Below are positions 24,930 to 37,011 of a stretch of DNA of 64,000 nucleotides, one piece after another; positions within the stretch are counted from its first letter, which is position 1; each line of letters begins with the position of its first letter. The notes under the pieces are model-generated. The model ran no database searches, was not told where the DNA came from, and worked only from the letters and a program-made list of their open reading frames with translations. The position numbers were made by a program, and so were the translations under genes. The DNA is from Cynocephalus volans. Taxonomy: Eukaryota > Chordata > Mammalia > Dermoptera > Cynocephalidae. The stretch lies in contig NC_084469.1 of assembly GCF_027409185.1 (NCBI RefSeq), positions 103,045,835 to 103,109,834 of the forward strand. Direction: 5' to 3'.

Positions 24930-25345
24930 CCCGGACTGAAAACAAAGGTGGGGGCCCCACCCCACCCCAGCCCACCCGGGCCGGCCCCGCCCCGGTCCCG
25001 CCCCCCGCCCGCTCGGCGCTCCCATTGGAGGGGCCAGGGGGCGGGGCGGGGCCGGGCCCGGGGCGGGGCGCTGCAGCCCGCGGAGCCTCCCGCCCGCCCG
25101 GGCTGGGGTCGCGCTGGCTCGGACTCCGCTCCCTGCCCGCCGCGGCCATGGAGGACGAGCGGAAGGACGGAGCCTACGGTAGGAGCCGCCTCCGGTCTGG
25201 GGGGGGGACCTTGAGAGAGGGGGACATCTGAGACCTTAAACACCCTCGCTGCAGCTGGCGGGCCCCCGCCGCCCTCGGGCCTCCGCGTCCAGCTCTGCGC
25301 GGAGGCCGCGCGCCCCGCTCCAGCCAGGTCGCCCCGCGTTCCCTC
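24930..25345 (+). promoter_or_regulatory. SLC44A2 upstream promoter (P1) CpG island
   Basis: GC boxes (GGGGCGGGGC) near 25040-25070, an inverted CCAAT (ATTGG, 25024-25028), and CpG-dense DNA around exon 1a. No TATA box. Confidence 0.7.
25148..25178 (+). CDS. SLC44A2: SLC44A2 alternative first coding exon 1a
   Basis: Encodes [10 protein letters not shown] plus one base (G), then GT. It joins exon 2 to give ...GAYGTPQKYD, the 704-residue N terminus known in humans. The start lies in the P1 CpG island. Confidence 0.95.
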
Positions 25346-28300
25346 CCGGGAGCCCCAGCTCCCCTTCAGGCTGTGGGCCGGGGTGCACGGCGCATGCTCC
25401 GCCTGGGGAGGTCCCGTTATTTGGGCTGCTCAGATGGCGGGCGGGGGAGGGGAGGCGCGGCGATCCAGGCTCGGGAGAGGGACACGGCCCCGACCTCTTC
25501 AAATCCCCCTCCTCTCTCAGACCCCTTTGTCCTCTTCTTTCTCTTTGCCCACATCTCCCCAAGAAGTAACCGATCAGAGCTTTTGGCCAGGTGGGGAAAC
25601 TGAGGCCAGACTGGGTAGACCGAATGCCAGGGTGGGAGCCCACCGCGTCTGGGAATGGCAGAAACAAGGGCGTCTCTGGTGAGACAGGAAGGAAGCCAGG
25701 AAGCAATTGAGAAACTTTCCCCGTCCTGTGCAAGGGGCTGGGGGTGCCGGTCCCCATTTCACCAGGTCCTGGCGACTGGGACTCCCTCCCGCGAACCTGT
25801 AAGGGCGGCCCCAGAGCAAGGCCACTTGGCCCTGGGGATGGGGCAAGGATGCAGCCCCCTTGTCACCCTCTCCCTATGGTGCGTGCCTCCTGTGGGTTCC
25901 CACGGTTGGTGGGGGTGGGGGTGGGGGATGTTTGTCGTCCTCAGTTTATCCTTCCTCTTCTCCATTTTGGGTTCCCAGGGCCCAACTCGTTTCAAGCCCC
26001 AAGTGGCACTGTCCTGGGGCCAAGGGGCCCTGTCGCTCTTCTTTGGTGTGACAAGCACTTCCTGGAAACTGTGAGACTGAAGGGCCTTGGGGAGGGGGCC
26101 GGAAACAAGAAAAATAGAAACAAGTAGGCTAGAGCTGTGTTTAGCTCTCCCTAAACACTCAGGGACTGTGGCCTCAGGAGGTTGCAGAGAGACAGATGCG
26201 GGAGGCTGGGACTCTCCCTGCCCAGCTCACCCAAGAGGGAGGCGCCAGGACCTGGCCACCTCCCAGGCGCCCCCCCCCCCAACGCACTTGGAGTTGCCAG
26301 CCCAGACCTCCAGAGGGGCCCCTTCGTCTGGGTTTTGGCTCATACTTAAGACGCAGTGGCTGCCGGGTGCTGTGCCTCTGTTGGGTGTGGCTGGCTGTCT
26401 CTGATCTGGTTCTCTCAGCCTGGGGTCCTGGCTAGGCCCTGCCTGCCTGTGGGCAGCACCTGAGAGATCTTTAGTCTCCATAAGATCGGGCTGGATGGGG
26501 GTGGGGGGCAGATTGGACAATGACGTGATTCACTGAGCCTTGAATTTGGCTGAAGAATGGGACCCAGCCGTGGATGGGACCGAGCAAAGCCTCCCAGGCC
26601 CAGCCAGGCCCACGCACGAAGACAGGGGACTTGACAGACTTTGTGCTGGGCTCTGGAAGTGCATTTGATGAGGAAATATTTATTGAGCACCTTACAGGTC
26701 TAGACACTGGGAACACAGCAGTGAATAAAGCAGAAAAGGCCTTGACCGCAGGGAGTGGATCTGGGAATAAATATGTAATTTTAGGTTGTTTTAAGTTGTA
26801 AAGCAAAGAACAGGACATTGTGTGTGGGAGAATCATCGGGGATTATTTTAGGTTACTGAGGGTTAGAGGTTGAGCCAGCCATGGGAAGATTTGGGGGAAG
26901 TGTGTTCCAGGCAGAAGGAACAGCAAACAAACCACACAGTTGCTTAATTATTTCTCTCTATGAGACTGAGGGGAGCCTTCAGCCGGCTCCTTCAACTAGA
27001 ACCTCACCTCCTCCAGAGGAGCCACCTGGCTTGACTGCTTGCAGTGGGGGTCTTGCCTAGCCTGTATATACAGTAGCTACCCCTTTTTTGCAGTGAACTT
27101 TTCTGTGGTTTCAGTTGCCTGAGGTCAAATGTGGTATGGAAATATTAAGGTATTTTGAGAGAAAGACGACACACACATAAGTTTTATTACAGAATATTGT
27201 TTTAATTTTATATTTTTATTGTTGTTAATCCTCACTGTGCCTAATTTATAAATTAAACTTTATCATAGGTGTGTATGTATAGGAAAAACCATAATGTGTA
27301 TAGGATTTGGTACTATCTGCAATTTCAGGTATCCATTGAGGGGCTTGGAATGTACCCCCCATGGATAATGGGGGACCACTGTAGTTCATTCTCACTGGAA
27401 TAAAATACAAGGGGCCCTTAGGCTGCCCCATGAAGTCCCTGCCAGATAATGGGGAGCTTTCCCTTGAGAATGGTTTACAAGACAGGCTCATATAACCTCC
27501 CCTCCTATCCTAATGGCTGCCCATGAATTTAGGGGGTGACATCACGAAGAGGACCCAGGTTCAAATCCTGGCTCTGATGTTTACATGCTGTGTGGCTCCA
27601 GGTGAATTCGTGACCTCTCTGAAACTGCATCCTCATCTGTAGGGCTGGGCAGATGACACTCACTGGTGGGAAGCATTTTGCATGGTTCCCAGCAAGCTCT
27701 CTGTGCTCAGGAGGCCTCTGGGGCAGGTGATACTGGTGACATGAGTTTTCTATGAGCTGGTGGAGAAGCAGCCCTCTCGGTCAAAGCATAGACTTGGGCT
27801 GGAGTGGGCAGGGCAGGAAGCTCCTTCCTCAGCAGAGACCTTATCTAGAGAAAGTCAGCAGCTCCCAGGGAAGTGGAGAAATGGCTCTGGCCCCAACGGA
27901 TGTCAGCAATGGGAACTGCCTTCCTTCCCAGCCCACCCTTGGCAAGAGCAGCACAGAAAAGGAATCTAGAATCCAAAACAATAGACTGTGACCAGGGAGG
28001 ACAAAAACTGGGGAAAAAAGTAGTGCTGCTCGTTAAAAAAGTACATTCCCTGGCCCCGTTCACTAAATGGTTCAACCCAGCCTGCAACAGGCCTCTGGCA
28101 TCTTATTTAAAAAAACAAAAACAAAAAGTTGGGAAAGGGTATTTATTTGTTAAGTGTAACTTTTTTTTTTTTTTAGAAAAAGATAACACATTTGCATGCT
28201 TCAAAATATAAAAGACATTATAGCTTTAATCATGAAAATCTCCCTCTTCAGAAGCTAAAGCTTTCCCCACATGTGGTAGAATATACTCTTCTGTATCTGC

Positions 28301-31300
28301 TCCTTGATGGAACATGTTCTCTGCTCAAAATAAAAGAAAATTTCCTTCTTGCTGTCCCCCAGGACCACACTCCATTCTGAAAGTCCATCAGTGTTACATC
28401 TTGTGTTTTCTTCTTTAGACCTTTACATGTAATTATATGCATATTCCTATTTAATGACTATTTTTTCTTTTACTAAAATGGCAGCAAACCCCTGAATGCT
28501 AGCTTCATGATGGCAAGAATGTGTGTCTGTTTTGTATGAAGGTGTATCTGCAGTGCCTGACACATAGTAGGTGCTCAAGAAATATTTGTTGAATGAAAAA
28601 GTGTGTGTTTTGCATGTTGCTCTTTCTGTCTTTTCTTTTTTTTTTTTTTTTTTTTTTTTTAATTTTATTATGTCGATATACATTGTGGCTGATTATTGCT
28701 CCCTTTCTGTCTTTTCTTTCTTTCTTTCTTTCTTTGCTTAATATATATGGGACATGATCTCACGTCAGCACCTCAAAAGCTTTCTCAGTCTCTCTTGACA
28801 GTTATGTAAAGTGGTACATTTGTGGGTGGACCATCTTATATTTAACCAGTCAAGGGGAATATTTTAAACTTTTTATTGAAACAGGAAATTCATACATGAG
28901 AGGGCACAGATCCTAAACATACCAGGTTCAAGAACTTTTCACAAGGTCAGCACCTCATGTAACCAGCACCCAAATGAGGAAAAAAGAATATTACAAGGAG
29001 CCCCCTTGTGTCCAAGGAAGGCCTATCAGTATGATTATTATTTTAGTAGTATATAAATGTTAAATTGAAGTATAATTTACATATTGACAAAATCACAGAT
29101 TTTAGGAATACAGTTAGATAAATTTTGTCAAGTATATAGACCCATGTGACCACTAACCCCAAGCAAAATACAGAACAAGGGTCAACACACTATAGCTTAT
29201 TTTTATTTGTTCAAAAAAAATATTTTTTTCATTGTGCTAAAAAGCTCATAACACAAAAGTTATCATCTTAACTGTTTTTAAATGTACAGTTTTGTGGTGC
29301 TACTTATATAGAGATTGTTGTGAGGTGGACTGTTTTTGTAAGACCAGTGGGCTAGAATGGCTCTTATATTTTTAAATGGTTGTTAAAAAAAAAAAAAGAA
29401 GAAGAAGAAAAAGAGTGTGTGATGGAAATTATATCTGAACCACAAAGCTTAAAATCTTTAGTATCTGGCCCTTCACAGAAAAAATTTGCAGACCCCTGGT
29501 AGAGAAGTTTCTCAAAACTTCTGTATTGCTTCCTAGTCAATCCCAAAGAGAGTTATTTTTAAACATGATTTTATTTTATCTTAATCATTTATTTATTTTT
29601 TGGCTGCTGGCCAGTAAGAGCATCCAAATCCTTGACGCTGATGTTATAACACTGCGCTCTAACCAACTGAGCTAACCAGTGAGCCTTAAATACGATTTTA
29701 AACTCATATAAAATAAAATTAATATATTCTCTCTGTTTGGGTAGGGGGTTAAAAACTAAAAATAAGCCCTCAACCACAGGGAAGATTTTAGCTTTCCATG
29801 TGAAAGAACCTTCTACCAACCCTTGGTCAGCTGTCCTCACCCAGAAATTACACAGCTGAGAAGTCTCCTTCCAGAGCTTAGCCTACTAATTTCTGTGTTT
29901 GTATGTGGCATCTGTATCTTTTTAAAGCTTCTTGGTTTAATGAAAAAAAAAAAAAAAATAGTACTCCCACAGTGGGATACTATGTAGCCTTGTAAAAAAA
30001 AAAAAAAAAAACTAAGACAGGTCCAACTTTGCTGATGGGAAACAATGTTTGATTATACTATTCTGTGAAATAGCAAAGAACGAAATGTAATAAAATGGGG
30101 TTAGGGGAAAAATAGTTACAAATCTGCTTGGGGGGCTGGCTGATTAGCTCAGTCGGCAGGGCCTGATAACACCAAGGTCCAGAGTTTGATCCTTGTACCA
30201 GCCAGCAGCCAAATAAATAAATAAATAATAAGTAACCCCCTACAAATCTGCTTGAGGATGTGTATTATGGACACCATCTAGAAAGAGAGAGAAGGGAAAC
30301 CAGCAAGAGGAACTGCTCGCAGGGAAGGCTCCAGGCCAGGGGTGAAAGGGAGAGTGATTTTTTCTGAGTCTAAAGGTTTGTTCAGGTTGAAGTTTTTATC
30401 CTGATAAGCATATAGGTTACTTAACATAAATAAGCTCATTCATAACTTCCTTCAACAAACATTGACTGAACAAGCACGGTATGCCAGGTTCTGTTCTAGA
30501 TCCTGAAGATATAGGACTGAGCAGAACTAAGATGCTGCCCCTCTGGGGCTGACATTCTAGAAAGGAAGACAGGCAGGAAATAAAATGAATAAGTAAAATA
30601 CTTAGAATGTTAGAGAAAGGCTCTGGAGAAGAATAAAGCAGGGAAGGGGAGTGGGTGTGATCTGTAGGGTATGGAGGTGTGCTTAATATCTTAAATAGGG
30701 GGATCAGAGGTGGCCATCCTAAGAAGTGAGGGAGGGAGCTGTGCAGTGTTTCAGGCAGAGGGCATGTGCAAAGGCACTGGGGTAGGAGTGTGTCTGGTGT
30801 GCTTGAGCAGCAAGGAGGCCCATGTGGCTGGAGGAAGTGAGGGTGGAGAGGAGACAGGGGCAGAGTGTGCAGAGCCTTGTGGGCAGTGGGGAAGAGTCGT
30901 GCTTTTGTTCTGAGAGAGGTGGGAGCCATTGAGAGTTCTGAGCAGAGGAGGGGTGTGGCCTGACTCAGGTGTTCACAGGCTCCCACTGGCCCGTATGCGG
31001 TCTGGTGGCAGAAGCCAGGAGACCAGGACCAAGGTGATAGCAGCAGTCCAGGAGCATGAATCAACTAGGACCAAGGCGCTAAATCAATGAATACATCTAC
31101 ACAAAAGCCACGATGAGATTCAGGCTGTCAGGTTTCAGAATCCCGCATTGGCTCTGTTTGAGTCCCAGCTCCATCCTTCCAAGCTCTGTATCACTTACTA
31201 ACTTTCATGCCCTGAGTCTGTTTCTCTATCCATAGAATGGAGTTAATAACAGTATCAGTTTTCTGTTGTGGCTGCCGCGAGGCTTCTGGGAACCGATGTG

Positions 31301-34300
31301 GGTAGAGTACTTAGCAGAGAGCTAGGTACATGGTACATGCCCAGTTCTTGGGGGTTATTCACATAACACAGACTTCAAGAGCATGATGTCAAGAGCAGGG
31401 CTCAGGGCCGACCCCCGTGGCGCACTCGGGAGAGTGCGGCACTGGGAGCGCAGCTGCGCTCCCGCCGAGGGTTCGGATCCTACGCTCGGGCGATACCAAG
31501 CCAAAGGTTGCGATCCCCTTACCGGTCACAAAAAAGAAAAAAAAAGAGCAGGGTTCAATTCCCAGCTCCCACTGGCTGTATGACTTTGGGCAAGTTGTGA
31601 AGCATCTCTTTGCCTCAGTTTCTTCATTTTGCCGTCTGCCCTCAGAGTGCCATTGTGGGGATTAAATGAGGATTTAATGTTCCTAGAAGTAAATGTCTGG
31701 TTGGTGCCCAATACAGACCCAGCATACAGTACGTGCTCTGTCTTTTGCTCTTATGACTTCTGAGCTTCCCCACCCAGCTGCTGTCCTTAAACCCTTTGTC
31801 ACAAAGACTTGTCTGGGCAGTTGGGATACCCATTCCCTGGGCACAGACTTCTGGGAAGGCAGGGCCAGCTGGCCTGGCAGTGTGGGTGAGGCCATGGTCT
31901 GCTGCAGCCCTTGGGGACTTGGCTGATGTCCTGAAGTTGCAGGGGCTGGGTGGCATTTGATGTCCTGGCACCAGCATGGTGACTGGGCAGCCTGTGTCCC
32001 TTATGTCCCAGGCCCACTGTGCCGGGTGTGCCGGCCATTATGCCTGGCAAGGCTGGGATCCAACAGCGACCTTCCCCACCCAGCCCGGTCTAACAGCCTG
32101 ACATCACCACTCCTACCCCACCACTGCTGCATTTTTAGCTCTGCCTCCCCCAGCATCTGACAAGAAAAAGGCCTGGGTTTGCTCCAGAGGGGCCTTGGTT
32201 TGATTCCCAGCTCTGTCCCTCAGCAGCTGTGTGGCCTGAGCAGGTGGCCTCAGTTTGCCCCACTGTCAAATGGGGTCACACTTACAGTTAGTGTTTATTG
32301 AAGCCGTGCTAAATGCTTTTGGAGAATTAACTCCTGGCAACACCTACAAAAGAAATGTATTAGTTTCATTATCCAGACAGGAATAACAGCAGCTGAGAAA
32401 AAGAAAAGATTTTTCCAATATCATTCAGGGAGGATGGGAGTCCCACTTGGTCTGATTCCCCCACTTCCGAGCTGTGGACTCACTGGGACAATTGCATCCG
32501 TTCTTGGTGCCTCGATTCCCCCATCTGTACTGTGGGAATAAATGATGTGACTGACCACTCCTACTCAACTCTGCCCTTGTAGCATGAAAGCAGCCACAGG
32601 CAATATGAAAATGAATGAACGTGGCTGTGTGTCAATCAGACATTATTTATGGACACTGACAGTTGTATTTGACATCATTTTCACATCACAAAATATTCTA
32701 CTTTGGATGTTTTTCAATCATTTGAAAACGTAAACTCCATTCTCACCCCTGAGCCATCCAAAAACAAGTAGTGGCTGGGATTTGCCCCACGGGTAGTAGT
32801 TGGTCTCTGTGACAGGCAGAATAATGTCTCCCAGAACCTGGGAATATGTTAGTTTACGTGGCCTAAAACGTACTTCGCAGACGCAATTAAATGAAGGACC
32901 TTGAGATAGGGAGATTGTTCTGGATTATGCAGGCAGGCCTACAGACAAACATTCTTATAAATGAAAGATGGACATGGCTGGCTGGTTAGCTTAGTTGGTT
33001 AGAGCGTCACCTTGTAACACCAAGGTCAAGGGTTTGGATCCCTATACCGGCCAGCTGCCAAAAAAATGAAAGATGGAGTTGGGGGAGTCATAGGACATTT
33101 GACAATGGAGGTAGAGGTGGGTGTGATGTGATTGCTGGCTTTAAAAATGGAAGAAGAAGCTGTGAGCCAAGGAATGAAGGACTTTTTTAGAAGCTGGAAC
33201 AGGCAAGGAAACAAATTCTCCCTAGAATCTCCAGAAGAAATGCAATTCTCAACATCTTTATTTTAGCCTAGTGAGATGTGATTTTGGACTTCTGACCTCC
33301 AGAACTGTAAGGTAATACATATGTGTTGGTGTAAGCCACCAAGTCATTGGTATTTTGTTACAGTAGCTATAGGAGAGTCGTACAGACCCTGACTCAGTGT
33401 GGGATGGCTTGGCTCTGCTGATCACAGACTTTGAGGCCATGGGCATGTTATTTCTCTTGGGGCCTCAGTCAAGTGGGGGTAATGATAGGGTCAAACTCAC
33501 AAAGTTACTGTAAGGATGAAATGAGACTAACCATGTAATGTTTTAGAAAAGCGCCTGGTGGTATGGCAAATGGTCAATAAAATGAGGGCATTTGTATTGT
33601 TCTTATTATTATCTTGCAGCATTGTTGCAAAGATTCAGCAAATTCCCCTCCTGTCAGGTTCGGATCAGGCGCAATGATCAGAAACCGTTAGTATTTGCCA
33701 CTCCCTTCCCTTTATCCCCAGCCAGCTCTTGGTAATGAGAGTAAATGGAACCCATCAGATGATAATACCCATGTTCCTTCTTACATTTCCTGAAAGTGCA
33801 CAAGGCCAGGCCTTGAGCAAAACCTGTGCTGGTTGTGCCTCTGCATTTTTATTTCCATCTCACAGAGGGGTAACTAAAGTTCACACAGCACGGTCATGGC
33901 CCAGTTGTCCCACCTATAACACCAAATCCTCAGGCTCAGCAATCTTTCCCTAAAATAGCTGTCTGAGACTCCTACATATGTCCTCCCCTCCCCAGCCTGG
34001 CCATGTCATGCTCCTGCTCAAAAACCCTCAGTGGCTCCCACTTACCTGTCAAAACTGGATTGGGGGTGAACCACTTGGGTGTCTTGGGTGACTGATTCCC
34101 CTCCCTGAGCCTCAGTTTTCTCTGCTGTAAAATGTATTGATGATATGGCCTTTAGTATAATGGAAATGGTCTAAAAGGTGATAAATGCTCTTCAGTCAGC
34201 ACTGGCTGTTTTTACGTGGCTGTTCCTCCTCTGCCAGCCTGGCTGCTATTTCAGCTGACACCAGAAATTTCTGATACTCTGTTATCTCTCTTCTCACTTG

Positions 34301-34613
34301 CCTTACCAGCCTCACCTCCTGTCAAGTGGTAGAAGTATTCTCTCATGTTTTCCTCTCATACTTGTAATAGATTTGAGTTTTTATATATTTGCATGATTAA
34401 TCCATGTGGAATTTATTTTGCTATGTGCTGGAGATGGGGTTAAGTTTATTTTCTTCCAAATGTGCAGTCAGGGCTACTGAATGGAAGATTTGTCCTTTCC
34501 CTGCCAACTAGAAATTTCACATTTGTCATATATTAAATTCTTCTATGTATAAAATTTACAAATTAATTTTTTAAATATGTGCACATGGAAAACTCTAAAT
34601 TGCGTTTTTATTT

Positions 34614-34646
<33 letters not shown>

Positions 34647-36960
34647 TCTTTTTCGTGACCGGCACTCAACCAGTGAGTGCAGCGGCCATTCCCATATAGG
34701 ATCCGAACCCGCGGCGGGAGTGTCGCTGCGCTCCCAGCGCTGCACTCTCCTGAGTGCGCCACGGGCTCGGCCCATTTATTTTCGGTGTTAGCTCTATATG
34801 CATGGATTATATATTCTGGTTATTCATTCAACAAACACTTATTGAGTGCCTGTTTTATGCCAGGCACTATGCTGGGCATTGGGGACAAAGTCACAGACAA
34901 AGAGACTTAAATTCCCACCTTTGTGCAGCCAACAGGCAAGGGTGCAGACAATTAACAATCAATGTGTAAATGTGTAACATGTCAGATGGTGATAAGAAAC
35001 AAAATTTAAAAAGTGATGAGATAGAGAGGAAAAGGGGGCTATTTTAGATCAGGTGGCCAGAGAAAGTCTCTCTAAGGAAGTGATATTTCGGCAGATACCT
35101 GAAGGAGGTGGAGCCATGTGGATGCCTAGTGGAAGAGCTTTCTAAGCAGAGGGAACAGAATGGTTAGCACAGAGGCCCTGAAGTAGGGCCGTGCCTGGAG
35201 AGTATGTGGTATATCCGAGAGGCCAGGGATCCTGGAATGGAGCGAGCAGAGGGGACAGTGGGAGTAGGCAAGGTCAGGGAGGTGACAGAATAGATCACAT
35301 ATGGCCTTATGGGCTATGGTGATGAGTTGGGCTTTTCCTCCAAGGGAGGTGAGAGCTGTAAAGGATTCTGAGCAGAGGAGGCATGTGCCCTAGCTTAGGT
35401 GTTCACAGTCACCTCTGGTTACCATTGGGAGGACTGACCATGGGGAAGGGAGGAGAAAACTCACACTGGGCCAGGCTGTGTGACAAGGGTGGAGGCTGAG
35501 GGGGGGTGAGAAGAGGTTGGATTCTGGATAGATGTGAAGACAGAGTTGATATGAAGCAAAGAGAGGAGGCCCAGGTTTCTGGCCTGAGCATCTGGGGTGA
35601 TGGAGCTGCCGTTACTGAGTCGGGTCAGCTTGGGATGCAGCCAGGCTGAGTGTGAGCCACCATGAGACCCCCACATGGAGTCGGGGAGGCAGGTGTCACA
35701 TGAGTGTGCAGCTCAGGGATGAGGGACTGGATTTGGGATTCATCAGTGTGGAGCCAGTGGGTGGAGTCCTGAGTCTGCATGAGTGTCCCCAGGGAACTGA
35801 GTGGAGCTGGGAAAAGGAAGAGGCCTGGGACCTGGCCTGCTCTCCCTGTCCACTGCTGGGACTGTGTGGGGTGGGACCTGCCATTAGGCTGGCAGGGACC
35901 TTGGGAACCTCAAGGTTTCTTTGGGAGTCCTGGTCACGCAAGGGCATGGCTTGGAGCCTTAGCCTTGACTGTTTGCTGAAACCTGTGGCCTGGGGGGTTG
36001 GGCGGGGCCTCCTCAGATGGAGGCCATGTGGGGACAGTGGCCTTTCGCTGGGGACAAGCTGAGTTGGTGACCAGAACCCTGCCTGGGGGTGCTTGATGCT
36101 GAGGCAGCAGCTACAGTGATTGATCACCAACTGTATATGCCCATGCTGACTGTACAGCCCCATGCACACTGTATACCCTGCATGGAATGTATACTGCTGA
36201 GCACACCCCAACGCTGACTGTACAAGGCCAAGTTAGCTATAGAGTCTGCTGTACTGTAAAGTGTACAACGGGCCTCAAAGAGCTGGTGGGAGATGCAACG
36301 AAACCAGGCACAGGATGCACAGGAGTATACAGTTGGCACGTGGGTGGATGGTTGGTATGTGAGCGTATATATAGTAGGCATGAGGGGGTAAAGCCCACTG
36401 TGTGTACCATGCCAGTTGTATACATCCACAGTATACATCCAGGATGGCTGGACACCTCACACCAGTTGTATACACCCACACCTACTCTGTACCCCACATT
36501 GATCGAACACCCCTACACTGACATTACAGTACACCCATTGCCAACTGTATACCCCCTGGTATCCTGCACCTGATCTTTCAGGCTGGTTTTGGTTTTATAC
36601 TTTAGCCCCATTTTACAGTTGAGGAAACTGAGACTCAGGGGAGATAAGGCACTGGTAAGTGTCTTCTGTTTCAGATGGTGGAGAAGGAGCATTTGAATCC
36701 AGGGCCACCTAGCAGGATGTCAGCTCCACAAGGACAGGAATTGGGTCTGCCCAGCCCAGGGTCTGCACCCAGTAGGTGCTCAATAAATAAACAATTCTTC
36801 TATAAAACAATGACTTCGGGATTAACAACTGTGAGTGCACAGGGATGCTGACCTGTGGTGTCCGGTGTCCTAGGGGGCCACAAAGGTACCAGGCAGGGGC
36901 AGTTCCAGGCAGGGATCAAAAGAGACTGGAGATGCAGATTGTGCGTGCGTGTGTGTGTGC

Positions 36961-37011
<51 letters not shown>

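Noticed and set aside
30417-31064. 215-codon frame antisense to SLC44A2 intron 1
   Set aside because: It coincides with an L2 3' fragment; the 3' UTR-like part of L2 is non-coding.
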